Assembly: GCF_024810105.1 (NCBI RefSeq)
Contig: NZ_JANUDX010000001.1
Location: forward strand, 496,001 to 560,000
Source: Stenotrophomonas sp. BIGb0135
GTDB taxonomy: Bacteria; Pseudomonadota; Gammaproteobacteria; Xanthomonadales; Xanthomonadaceae
Direction: 5' to 3'
DNA: 64,000 nucleotides
Positions 55,740 to 64,000 of the stretch are shown here, one piece after another. Numbering within the stretch: the first letter of the stretch is position 1; each line of letters begins with the position of its first letter. The notes under the pieces were generated by a model that made no database searches, was not told the DNA's origin, and saw only the letters and a list, made by a program, of their open reading frames with translations. The position numbers and the translations under genes were made by a program.

Positions 55740-58208
55740 TCAGCGCGTAACCGCCCGCCTGCGTTCAGAAGTTTCCCCGCCTGTCTTGCCACCACGGCCG
55801 GAGCCCTTGCGGTTTGCATAGAAGGCTTCAAGCCATTGGTCCGGGGTCAATTCCGATCGGTCGATTTCGAGTCGCTCGGCCTGCTCGCGCACGATGCGAT
55901 CCATGATTTCAATGTTGTCCGTGCTGGCCGAGATGACCGCCAGGGCGTCGTCCATGCCGCGCAGGTTGAGCTGGCAGACGGTGGAGCCGTGGCCCTGCTT
56001 GACCAGGAAGCTGCGCGAGCGTTCGTCGAGCTTGACGACCACCTCGAACTCGGCCTCGGTCAGCTTCAACCCCTCCATGTACTCCTCGCGGGACGCATTG
56101 GGGTTGGGCAGCAGGATCAATGTGGCGGTCTGTTCGATCAGCGCCGCGGAGATGTCGCTGGCCAGCGCATCTTCCGGGCTCTGGGTGGCGAAGATGCCCA
56201 GGCCGTTCTGCTTACGGATCGTCTTCTGCTTGTTCTTGGCGAAGTCCTTCAGCGCGCCACCGCCGTCGAGGATCTTCCAGAATTCGTCCATCACGTAGAT
56301 CAGCGGGCGACCGTCGATCAGCTCCTCCAGCCGGTGCAGGAGGTAGTTGATGACCGGCACGCGCACTTCGACGTTGTCGATCACATTGGTGTAATCGAAG
56401 CCGATGATGTTGGCCTTTTCCAGGTCGATGATGTCGACCGGGTTGTCGAAGACCCAGCCCAGCGTGTTGCCGGCGGTCCACTTGCGCATGCGCGCATACA
56501 GGCCGTCGTCGCCCATGTTGGGCAGGCTCTTCTGGAAGTTGGTCATGGTCCGATACTGCATCGGCATGTCCAGCATGCTTTCCACCGCGCGGAAGATGTC
56601 CTCTTCTTCGCGTGCCGAATAGGTGACCTTGCCGGCCAGCTCCTTGACCAGGTCGCCGAGGAACTGCACGTTGGCGTCGGTGTTCTCGCACTGGAACGGG
56701 TTGAAGCCGGTAGGCTCGCCGTTGTCCAGCGCCAGGTAGTTGCCGCCGCAGGCGCGCACGAAGATCTCGGCGCCGCGGTCCTTGTCGAAGAAGAAGATGG
56801 TCGGCGACGGATCGTACTTCTGCACCTGGCTGAGCAGGAAGTTGATCAACGCGGTCTTACCGGTACCGGACTTGCCGATCACCATCGTGTTGCCGATCGC
56901 CTTCTCACCCAGCGAATTCTCGGCCGGGTGGGTGGCATGGAAATTGAAGTAGTACGGCTGCCCGTTGGTGGTCTGCAGCACGGTCAGGCACTGGCCCCAC
57001 GGGTTGTTGTCGCGCTTGCCGGTGGCGAAGTTGTGCAGCGGCGACAGGCCCAGGAAGTTCAGCGAACTTACGTTGGCCACGCGCGTGCGGTACTTCCAGT
57101 TGCCCGGCAGCTGCGAGTAGAACGAGGAACAGACCGCGAGGTCTTCCTTGGCCGAGACGAAACCGGCGTTGGACAGCTCGGCGCGGGCCGTTGCCAGGTT
57201 GACCGACAGCGACTTCTGGTCGTCGGCGTACAGCGTCAGGATGAAGTGGTACTCGCCCAGCACGAAGTTGCCGGACGCCACCTGGTCCATGGCGTAATCC
57301 ATTTCGGAGATCTGGCTGACTGCCTTGTCTCCGGAGGAAATCATCATGCCCTTGGTGCGCTCGAGGATCTTGAGCGCATCCTGGCGGCCCATCGGGCTGA
57401 AGGAATGGGTGATGACGTACTCGAAATCCAGGTACTTCAGGTTGTTCAGGATGCCCGGATAGGTGGCATCCGTGTATTCCTTGATGTTGAGGATGGCGCC
57501 GTAGTGGTTCTTGCCGCTCGGGGTGTTGATCACGAAATCGCCCGAGCGCGCCGAGAACATGTGGCGCGAGACCGGCAGGTAGTCGTAGACCGGTGCCCGC
57601 AGGACGGGCACCGGCTCTTCGACCCGGTTCAGCAGGTAGCCGAGGAAGCTCAGCACCTCCGAGAACACCACGCCGTTCTTTTCCTCGTACATGCCCAACT
57701 GGACCGGTGCATAGTCCTTCAGCACCGCTTCCACGTTGCCGGCCAGCTCCATGATCTTGCCCACGGCCTGGTCCTCTTCGGACTGCAGCCGCGAGACATC
57801 CGCGGATTTCTCCACGAACCGCTTGCCGGACACGATCGGCCGGTAGAGCATGGTCAGGTACAGCTCGTTCTGCATGATCTTTTCAGACGAGAGCCGCTGG
57901 AAGTACTCATCCGACAGCTGCTGGTTGAACACATGCTCGTACGAACTGCGCAGCTCCACCCGACCGCGTCGACGGATGTCGTGCACCCAGAACGCGACGT
58001 TCACGAAATCCGGCGCACGCAGCGTCTGCAACATCCGGTTGAAGGTGTTGTGCCGGTGCTCCAGCTCCCACTCTTCTCGCCCGACAAACGGCAACCCGTC
58101 CAGGCGCCAGATGATGAGGTAGTCGCCGCCCGTCGTTTTCACGACCTGCGGTGACACGTGCGAAGACAGCGGGATGAAATCGGCGATCGGGGTATCTGGC
58201 GCCAGCAT
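55740..58208 (-). CDS. virB4: T4SS ATPase VirB4
   Basis: 822 residues, full length. Walker A near residue 443 ('MVIGKSGTGKTALINFLL'), Walker B in 'PLIYVMDEFWKILDGGG', and 'FATQSPEDALASDISAALIE' near the C-terminus. Drives assembly and substrate transport at the inner membrane. Separated from virB3 by 4 nt. Confidence 0.97.
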   Translation of the reverse strand: MLAPDTPIADFIPLSSHVSPQVVKTTGGDYLIIWRLDGLPFVGREEWELEHRHNTFNRMLQTLRAPDFVNVAFWVHDIRRRGRVELRSSYEHVFNQQLSDEYFQRLSSEKIMQNELYLTMLYRPIVSGKRFVEKSADVSRLQSEEDQAVGKIMELAGNVEAVLKDYAPVQLGMYEEKNGVVFSEVLSFLGYLLNRVEEPVPVLRAPVYDYLPVSRHMFSARSGDFVINTPSGKNHYGAILNIKEYTDATYPGILNNLKYLDFEYVITHSFSPMGRQDALKILERTKGMMISSGDKAVSQISEMDYAMDQVASGNFVLGEYHFILTLYADDQKSLSVNLATARAELSNAGFVSAKEDLAVCSSFYSQLPGNWKYRTRVANVSSLNFLGLSPLHNFATGKRDNNPWGQCLTVLQTTNGQPYYFNFHATHPAENSLGEKAIGNTMVIGKSGTGKTALINFLLSQVQKYDPSPTIFFFDKDRGAEIFVRACGGNYLALDNGEPTGFNPFQCENTDANVQFLGDLVKELAGKVTYSAREEEDIFRAVESMLDMPMQYRTMTNFQKSLPNMGDDGLYARMRKWTAGNTLGWVFDNPVDIIDLEKANIIGFDYTNVIDNVEVRVPVINYLLHRLEELIDGRPLIYVMDEFWKILDGGGALKDFAKNKQKTIRKQNGLGIFATQSPEDALASDISAALIEQTATLILLPNPNASREEYMEGLKLTEAEFEVVVKLDERSRSFLVKQGHGSTVCQLNLRGMDDALAVISASTDNIEIMDRIVREQAERLEIDRSELTPDQWLEAFYANRKGSGRGGKTGGETSERRRAVTR

Positions 58209-58212
58209 TGGA

Positions 58213-58527
58213 CTAGTCCGTGGAGGATTCTTCGAGCGACTTGCGGTAGCTGTTGGGTGTGAACACCCACATGCCGTTATGGTGCTTGATGTTCCTGGCC
58301 CTGAAGCGGAACTGCAGCCGCAGCCCCAGCAGGCGGAAGATCATTTCGTCCCGACGGGCCATCTGCCGCATGACCATGATGATCACCGGCAGCAGCAGCA
58401 GGAAAAACATGTTGAAGTAGAACGTGCAAAGAATGCACGCGCCCGCTGCCATGGCAAAGGGGAGATACGGCACCCCCATGAACATGGCCGGGCGTGTGCA
58501 ACCGCGAAATAGCGCGTTCTTACGCAT
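58213..58527 (-). CDS. virB3: T4SS protein VirB3
   Basis: 104 residues with two close membrane helices ('YLPFAMAAGACILCTFYFNM', 'FFLLLLPVIIMVMRQMARRD'), the usual VirB3 size and layout. Overlaps virB2 by 8 nt. VirB3 works with VirB4 at the inner membrane. Confidence 0.9.
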   Translation of the reverse strand: MRKNALFRGCTRPAMFMGVPYLPFAMAAGACILCTFYFNMFFLLLLPVIIMVMRQMARRDEMIFRLLGLRLQFRFRARNIKHHNGMWVFTPNSYRKSLEESSTD

Positions 58528-58894
58528 ACTTCAGCAGGGATTCCGCGATGACCATGGCGGTGGAGGTCACATCGGCCGGCAGCAGCATCTTGGCGATCTG
58601 GGCGGCGGCGCCGATCAGGAAGCCGCCGATCAGGACCGGTGCCACGTCGGCGATGCGCTTGTGGGCGAAGGCGATCTGGTAGCCGGCGAAGATCACCGCG
58701 ATGGTCACGACCGCGATCGAGGCGACGTTGAGGATGCCGTTGACGTTTGCGAAGAACTTGGTGACGCTGCCGGTCGCACCGCTGCCGTCCTGTGCCATGG
58801 CGATCAGCGGCAGCGCGAACAGGGTGGCTGCAGCGGTGGCCGAGGAGACCCGGCGGGCGATGGTGGAGAGGTGACGCTTGGCTTCGATCTTCAT
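58520..58894 (-). CDS. virB2: T4SS major pilin VirB2
   Basis: 124 residues from the ATG at 58894. A long signal peptide ends at 'LPLIAMAQDG'. The mature part has two hydrophobic helices ('ASIAVVTIAVIFAGYQIAFA', 'PVLIGGFLIGAAAQIAKMLL') joined by the short basic loop HKRIADV. Typical VirB2/TrbC pilin. Confidence 0.92.
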   Translation of the reverse strand: MKIEAKRHLSTIARRVSSATAAATLFALPLIAMAQDGSGATGSVTKFFANVNGILNVASIAVVTIAVIFAGYQIAFAHKRIADVAPVLIGGFLIGAAAQIAKMLLPADVTSTAMVIAESLLKYA

Positions 58895-58973
58895 GGGTTG
58901 AATCCCCGTGGTTGTGGAAGGAGAGAACTGCGCTTTACTACAAGGCCGGGCATCGGCCGGAGTCGAAATCGAC

Positions 58974-59948
58974 CTAGAACACCAACGCGGCATCCCTTTC
59001 AGGGACTCCCGCGGCCGGTGTCTGGTTCGAAATCGGTGAGCGTCGCCCCGCCGCCCCCGAGGGCAGCGTAGCGGGCGGCGCACCGGCCGGTTGTGAAACC
59101 GGGGGCGCACCACTGGGTTGGAGCAGGACCGGCGCGTCTTCGGAACCCTGTGCGCCGGCCAGAATGGCCTGGAGCGCGGCCTCGGGGCCGGTGCCGCCCT
59201 GCCCTGCGGCACGCCGCGCGGGCACGGCCGTGGCCGGGTACACGGACTGCGCGTTGGAGGTCGGATAGACGCCGTTGGCGGTGGAGGTCGGATAGACCGA
59301 ACTGGCCTGGGACGAGGGATAAACCTGGCCGGCCGCCGCCGAGTACCCGCTGCTGCGGGTGGCCGGCGCGATCCCGGCCCCGCTCAGCGCGGCTTCCTCG
59401 ATCCGGCGCAACACGCGGCTGGCCGCCGGCTCCACCGGCACCTGGATCCGGGTGACCGGCGCGCTGCCGCCGCGATTGCGGATGACCGGGATGGCACCGC
59501 CGGCGGCGGCGACCGAGCCGCGCCAGGAGGTCATGACCTTGTCCACGTAGCCGTGCCGATAGCCGGTGGTGAAGTTGCCGGAGTAGTAGCAGCTGAAGGC
59601 CTTGCCCCAGTCCTGCTTGGAACGGCTGTAGCACTCGGCCAGGATGCGCGAGCCCGCCTGCAGGTTCGGGCACATGCTGAAGGCCTTCTCATAGCTGTCC
59701 AGCCCCTGCTTCTGCAGGTTGTAGCGGTTGACCTGGGCCAGCCCCAGCGAGAAGTTGTAGCCCTCGCGTTCCAGCATCTTGGTCGTGGACAGAGCTTCGC
59801 CGAGGTTTTTGGGCTGGCGCGCCAGCCGGCCACCGACGACGCCGATGGCATAGGGATTGAAGGACGATTCCACGCGGACGACGTGGTGCATGACCTCTGC
59901 CGGCACGGCCAGTTCGGTGCATGCCGCCAACTCAAGACCTGGCAACAT
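58974..59948 (-). CDS. virB1: T4SS lytic transglycosylase VirB1
   Basis: 324 residues from the ATG at 59948, with GGAGG 8-9 nt upstream. The lysozyme-like domain has the catalytic Glu in 'VVRVESSFNPYAIG' and 'NFSLGLAQVNRYNLQ'. After residue ~190 comes a long low-complexity tail with four VYP repeats (VYPSSQASS, VYPTSTANG, VYPTSNAQS, VYPAT) and a Pro/Ala-rich end. It opens peptidoglycan for channel assembly. Confidence 0.93.
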   Translation of the reverse strand: MLPGLELAACTELAVPAEVMHHVVRVESSFNPYAIGVVGGRLARQPKNLGEALSTTKMLEREGYNFSLGLAQVNRYNLQKQGLDSYEKAFSMCPNLQAGSRILAECYSRSKQDWGKAFSCYYSGNFTTGYRHGYVDKVMTSWRGSVAAAGGAIPVIRNRGGSAPVTRIQVPVEPAASRVLRRIEEAALSGAGIAPATRSSGYSAAAGQVYPSSQASSVYPTSTANGVYPTSNAQSVYPATAVPARRAAGQGGTGPEAALQAILAGAQGSEDAPVLLQPSGAPPVSQPAGAPPATLPSGAAGRRSPISNQTPAAGVPERDAALVF

Positions 59949-60033
59949 CAGGAGCCCCTCCTTCCAGTGGTGCGCGCAACCCGGGCACGCAACGCAGGCG
60001 AGCGTCCGCGGATGACGCTGGTAGCGATACCGG

Positions 60034-61071
60034 TCATTCCGCGAGCCCTCGGGTGGGATCGAAATCGATCCCGGTAATGAAACGGCGGCCGGCATGCGCC
60101 TTGATGTGCACCACCACGTCGATGGTGAGCTTCAGCAGGCGCTTGATGACCTCGAACTCCAGGCCCGAGCCTTCGTTGGAGGCCTTTACCATCAGCGCGA
60201 GCTGGTCCCAGGTCTGCGAGGTGCTGCCGGCGTGGCAACTGGTGATCGAGCCGGGGTGGCCGGATGCGCAGTTGCGGATGAAGTAGAACGACTCATCGCC
60301 GCGCAACTCGGCCAGGATGATGCGGTCCGGCTTCATGCGCAGGCATGCTTCCATGCACGACTTGGCGGTGATGTTGCTTGAGCTCTGCCCGCCCTTGGAA
60401 TACAGCAGGTGGACCACGTTGGGCTGCGCCAGGAACAGCTCGCGCGCATCCTCGATGGTCACCAGGCGCTCCTGGTGGGAGATGTGGTTGACCAGCGACT
60501 TCATGAAGGTGGTCTTGCCGCTGCCGGTGGCACCGGAGACCACGATGTTCTTGTGGTACTGGACGGCCTTCTTGAAGAAGGTGGCGTAGTCGCGCTGGGC
60601 ACGCAGTTCGACCAGCTCGCGGTCGTGGTCGCTCAACGTGGGCGCCTGCTCGAGGATCTCGCTGAAGAAGCCGTCTTCCTCGTATTGCTCAAGCGACTTG
60701 CCGAACCGTGCCGGCATACGGATGGTGATCGAGACCCGCCCCGAATCGCAGGCGGGCGGGATCACGAACTGCGCACGCTGCCCGGTCGGGAAGGTCAACG
60801 AGACCATCGGGTCGGCATCGGTGATGCGCTGGCCGGTGTTGCTCTCGTTGACCACCGTGGTGCAGAACTGCCGCGCACGCTCATAGGTGAGCGTGGGGGC
60901 ATCGGCGCGGTGCCAACCGTCGCGGGTTTCCAGGTACAGCTCACCCGGCCGATTGATACAGATTTCGGTCACGTCGGACGACTGCATGTGCTCGCCGATT
61001 CCCAGGATATGGTACTGATAATCCAGGAAATCGTTGGAGACCTTGGCGACGGTGGCCGTTTCGCTGCTCAT
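60034..61071 (-). CDS. virB11: T4SS ATPase VirB11
   Basis: 345 residues. Walker A at about 180-187 ('VVSGATGSGKTTFMKSL'), Asp box 'RLVTIEDARELFL', Walker B 'RMKPDRIILAELRGDESFYF', and His box 'GHPGSITSCHAG'. Hexameric traffic ATPase of the system. Confidence 0.96.
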   Translation of the reverse strand: MSSETATVAKVSNDFLDYQYHILGIGEHMQSSDVTEICINRPGELYLETRDGWHRADAPTLTYERARQFCTTVVNESNTGQRITDADPMVSLTFPTGQRAQFVIPPACDSGRVSITIRMPARFGKSLEQYEEDGFFSEILEQAPTLSDHDRELVELRAQRDYATFFKKAVQYHKNIVVSGATGSGKTTFMKSLVNHISHQERLVTIEDARELFLAQPNVVHLLYSKGGQSSSNITAKSCMEACLRMKPDRIILAELRGDESFYFIRNCASGHPGSITSCHAGSTSQTWDQLALMVKASNEGSGLEFEVIKRLLKLTIDVVVHIKAHAGRRFITGIDFDPTRGLAE

Positions 61072-61085
61072 TACAGTGTCTTCGC

Positions 61086-62300
61086 TCAGCGGATCACGGC
61101 CGAGAAGTCGACGTCGCGGGAGACGTAGACGTTCACGATCGTGCCCTGATTGATGGTCACCGTGGCCGGACGGGCCATGTTGCGTTCCATGGCGACGTTG
61201 GCCATGCGCTCCATGGTGCGTGCGGTGGCGCTTTCATACGGGTTCTGCACGACGGCACCGTTGACGACGGTCGAGCTCTCCGGACCATTCTCCGCGGCGG
61301 CGTACTTGAAGGCATCCGCCAGGATGCTGATCAGCAGCGACGAGGCGATACGCTGGCCCCAATGCGCGTTGTAGTAACCCGGATTGCCGGCCGAGCCGAG
61401 GTTGTCCACGCCCGGGCTCTTCATGTTGACGTCCAGGCCGGTGGGCGTGGTGATGCGATCCCACACGATCGCCACGCGGTCACCGATGGTGTCGTCCCCG
61501 CCGTAGGAGCCCTGGATCTTGGAACCGCGCGGCAGCAGCAGGCGCTTGCCATCGAACGAGTAGACCGGCTCGGTGACCACGCACGAGGTGTAGCCCGGGA
61601 AGTCCGAGATCACGCGGGACTGCAGCACGCAGCGGATGTACGTACCGCGCAGCAGCAGCGTGCTCGGCTTGTACAGCGGCTGTGCGCTGGTCGGGCCGTC
61701 GGCGGCACGACGCGGCGGCGGCGCGGCCTGGGCACCGGGCATGCCGGGCATCATCGGGTACGGCGGCTGTGCCTCACCCTCGCCCTGCGCGGCGGCCTGG
61801 GCCGCACCGGCGTCCAGCATGCGACGCTCCAGCAGCGACATCGGCTCGGGCTGGCGCGGACCGCCGTTGTCGCCCATCAGCATCGGCTCGGGCCTGTCAT
61901 CGACCACCGGCAACGGCGGCAGCTGCTCGACCATCTGCGGGGCCTGGGCGACCGGCTGTTCCGGCGGCAGTTCCGGCAGGTCGCGCGGCGCGGCAGGAAT
62001 GACAACCTGCGCGCTGGGCGCCTTCTTGACCTCTTCCTTGTCGGAGGAGAGGCCGCCGGAGAAGATCCAGATGGCCAGCGCACCCAGCGCCAGCACGATC
62101 GCCGCCAGGAAGGCGAGCGCCTTGCGGTTCAGGCGCTGGACGTCGTCGGCGCGCAGGTACGGCGACGACTCACCGTCCAGGTCCGGCTCGGCGCCCTGGC
62201 TGCGGCGGGTATACGGGTTGGAGTAGTCCGCCGGCGCGGGCGCCGGGGCGCCAGCCGGTACGGGCTCGTGGTCATGCTCGTTGGGAGGAATCTGATTCAC
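61086..62300 (-). CDS. virB10: T4SS core-complex protein VirB10
   Basis: 404 residues. A cytosolic N-terminus, one membrane helix at 61-81 ('ALAFLAAIVLALGALAIWIF'), a proline-rich periplasmic stretch and the conserved C-terminal barrel ('RGTYIRCVLQSRVISDFPGY', 'SKIQGSYGGDDTIGDRVAIV'). It spans both membranes. ATG overlaps the virB9 stop by four bases. Confidence 0.95.
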   Translation of the reverse strand: MNQIPPNEHDHEPVPAGAPAPAPADYSNPYTRRSQGAEPDLDGESSPYLRADDVQRLNRKALAFLAAIVLALGALAIWIFSGGLSSDKEEVKKAPSAQVVIPAAPRDLPELPPEQPVAQAPQMVEQLPPLPVVDDRPEPMLMGDNGGPRQPEPMSLLERRMLDAGAAQAAAQGEGEAQPPYPMMPGMPGAQAAPPPRRAADGPTSAQPLYKPSTLLLRGTYIRCVLQSRVISDFPGYTSCVVTEPVYSFDGKRLLLPRGSKIQGSYGGDDTIGDRVAIVWDRITTPTGLDVNMKSPGVDNLGSAGNPGYYNAHWGQRIASSLLISILADAFKYAAAENGPESSTVVNGAVVQNPYESATARTMERMANVAMERNMARPATVTINQGTIVNVYVSRDVDFSAVIR

Positions 62301-63073
62301 AGCTCCGGCCTCCTGCGCAGGGCGATTGCATTGTCGCCGTGCCGCACGACGAGATAGGCGTAGGTGCCGTGCACCACGATGGTGTCCCCTTCGATGGTCG
62401 AGTTGACGATGAACTCCTCGCCCGTCTTGCTGTCACGCGCAAATACCGCGGGGAAATTGCCGCTGGGGAAGCGCGAACGGTCGCCCATGCGAAGGTAGGT
62501 GAAGCGACGATCGTCATACACCGAGGCCGGCACCAGCCAGGTCGGCTGACGCTTGCGGTAGGTGTAATCGTAGTTGTAGTAGTAGTCGCGCCCGGGCACC
62601 ACGTCGGTGCTCAGCTCGGAGACGGCTTCGTCTTCCTTCTTCTCCTCCTGCGCGGCGAACAGGGTGTCGGCCGGGTAGGTGAAGCGGACCTTGTACTGCA
62701 CGCCGGAGGACTTGGCGTCTTCCAGGGCGCGCCAGTTGGTGGCGACCACCTTCAGTTCGAAGATGTAGGAATGGGCCGCGGTACGCACCATCAGATTGGT
62801 GTCCACGTCCACATTCTTGGGCTTGAGGTAGAACACGTTCTCGCGCCGGCTGATTTCCCAGCCGCCGCCGAAGCCGCTGCTGTAGTCCAGGATTTCTTCA
62901 TGCGGACTCAGCTCGATCTGGGTGGTGATGCCCAGGCCGGTGCGGATGGTGTACACCTTGTCGGCGCCGTATTCGTACTCTTCCACGACCTTGGCCGAGG
63001 CTGGCAGTGCCAGGCCCGCCATCATCAGCAGAGCCAGGCCGCCGCGCAGGAACGCCTGCATCGGGCTACTCAT
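62297..63073 (-). CDS. virB9: T4SS core-complex protein VirB9
   Basis: 258 residues with a signal peptide ('LALLMMAGLALPASA'). N-terminal 'YTIRTGLGITTQIELSPHEE' and C-terminal 'FTYLRMGDRSRFPSGNFPAV' blocks are typical VirB9. Overlaps both virB8 and virB10 by four bases, so the three are translated as a unit. Confidence 0.95.
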   Translation of the reverse strand: MSSPMQAFLRGGLALLMMAGLALPASAKVVEEYEYGADKVYTIRTGLGITTQIELSPHEEILDYSSGFGGGWEISRRENVFYLKPKNVDVDTNLMVRTAAHSYIFELKVVATNWRALEDAKSSGVQYKVRFTYPADTLFAAQEEKKEDEAVSELSTDVVPGRDYYYNYDYTYRKRQPTWLVPASVYDDRRFTYLRMGDRSRFPSGNFPAVFARDSKTGEEFIVNSTIEGDTIVVHGTYAYLVVRHGDNAIALRRRPEL

Positions 63074-64000
63074 CGTACAACTCCCCCTTGTTGACTCTGT
63101 GCGTTCATCTGTTCGGCTGGCATCGGTGGCAATGCGCCGGTATTGGGATCCTGCGCCGGCATCACGCCGGGTGCCGCGCCGGGCACTGCGCCAGGCACCG
63201 CACCGGGCACGCTGCCGGGTGCCGGCACGGCGCCGGGATAAGCCACCTGCGCGGCAGCAGCCGGGTCGGCCTGCATCGGGGCGGCAGCCGCGCCATCGGG
63301 ACGGAACACCGCCGCAGACGGTGCGGTCGGCGTGGGCGCGAAGTCGTTGTCCACGCGGTAGTTGGTGACGCGGAACCCCAGCGGATTGGCCAGGCGGTCT
63401 TCGTCGCTCAGGCGCATGGTCTTGTCGTAGGTGTATTCCATCGTGGCGATCTTGCTGTCCAGCGGCTGGGTACGCCCGTTGCTCTTGTCATACACCGTGC
63501 GCTGGAAGCGGACCGTGGCGCCGGTAGGCACGCGCCCTTCCCCGCCGCCGATCAGCACGATGCTGAGGATGCGGACATTGACCGCGCGCGACGCGCCGTA
63601 CAGCCGGAACGGGCGTTCCGGATTGCTCTCGGCGTGCAGCGCCATGTACGCCGGCGCGACCGCCGGGCCGGCCATGGACAGCGTGGTGCGCCAGTTGCGC
63701 TGGCCGATCAGGCCCGAATCGTAGGACTCGCGCGCCAGGATGAACTGCGCCACGTTGCTCTTGTTGATCGCTTCTTCGGCGGTGACCTCGCGGTCGGCGA
63801 AGTTGCCGGTGAGGCGTGCCACCGACGCGGTGCCGGTGTAGGGATCGGCCATGACCAGGTACGGGACCTTTTCCTTCAACGGCAGGAACAGGAAGTAGCC
63901 GCCGGCCAGCAGCAGCGACATCAGGATGGCCGCCCAGGCGACCATCCAGGCCCGCCGCTCGCTGCGACGCGCGCGCTCGGCCAGGGTGATCTCGAAGTTC
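63070..64000 (-). CDS. virB8: T4SS inner-membrane protein VirB8, N-terminus outside window
   Basis: The frame is open to base 64000; the visible ~310 codons begin in the cytosolic part ('NFEITLAERARRSERRAW'), followed by a membrane helix ('MVAWAAILMSLLLAGGYFLF') and the NTF2-like periplasmic domain ('NKSNVAQFILARESYDSGLI'). After residue ~215 there is an unusual proline/alanine-rich tail with repeated PGAVPGAVPG units. virB7 and virD4 should lie just beyond the window. Confidence 0.94.
   Translation of the reverse strand, partial: NFEITLAERARRSERRAWMVAWAAILMSLLLAGGYFLFLPLKEKVPYLVMADPYTGTASVARLTGNFADREVTAEEAINKSNVAQFILARESYDSGLIGQRNWRTTLSMAGPAVAPAYMALHAESNPERPFRLYGASRAVNVRILSIVLIGGGEGRVPTGATVRFQRTVYDKSNGRTQPLDSKIATMEYTYDKTMRLSDEDRLANPLGFRVTNYRVDNDFAPTPTAPSAAVFRPDGAAAAPMQADPAAAAQVAYPGAVPAPGSVPGAVPGAVPGAAPGVMPAQDPNTGALPPMPAEQMNAQSQQGGVVR

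Overview
The window is high-G+C gammaproteobacterial DNA of the Xanthomonadaceae, most likely Stenotrophomonas. Three things point there. The T4SS gene order matches the antibacterial X-T4SS of Xanthomonas and Stenotrophomonas. GTAG-type REP palindromes with a RAYT transposase resemble the SMAG repeats of S. maltophilia. The PHA synthase is a class III PhaC/PhaE pair. The species is inferred from content only; no database search was possible.

Layout. 0-38.9 kb is mostly chromosomal housekeeping: a partial SRAP gene, a lone receiver, tRNA-Leu(CAA), an FCP1-like phosphatase, an AraC regulator with a pilin-like gene, a double-PAS chemoreceptor, a four-PAS diguanylate cyclase, tex, a small PspC/envelope group, phaC-phaE, pssA, a Nudix enzyme, divergent ppsR/ppsA, a RAYT gene inside a large REP array, an Old Yellow Enzyme, EcsC-like, orn, tadA, mntR, a CheR/CheB/hybrid-kinase operon facing a PAS kinase-receiver pair, a frameshifted GAF gene, an MFS exporter and a helicase IV-like protein.

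38.9-64 kb is an interbacterial-competition locus, all on the minus strand. Reading leftward from 64 kb it runs virB8, virB9, virB10, virB11, virB1, virB2, virB3, virB4, a virB5-like gene and virB6 (virB7 and virD4 would lie beyond the window). Next comes a long array of small secreted DUF4189-type proteins, then two effector/lipoprotein modules: a lipoprotein overlapping a lipase-like effector, and a second lipoprotein preceding a peptidoglycan hydrolase with both a lysozyme-like and an M23 domain. A small secreted protein ends the locus.

The most unusual feature is the DUF4189 array (44.7-53.8 kb). I count ten intact copies and about five broken or truncated ones, in two sequence classes that partly alternate. 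At least three relics of the 3' end of virB6 are scattered among them. This suggests that a cassette of virB6 tail plus DUF4189 gene was duplicated repeatedly at the edge of the T4SS operon. The array is visibly poorer in G+C than its surroundings. A decayed remnant of a further effector module (44.4-44.6 kb) shares start codon, leader hairpins and spacing with the intact peptidoglycan-hydrolase effector, so effector modules were also gained and lost here. A role for the DUF4189 proteins in immunity or in the secretion apparatus is inference.
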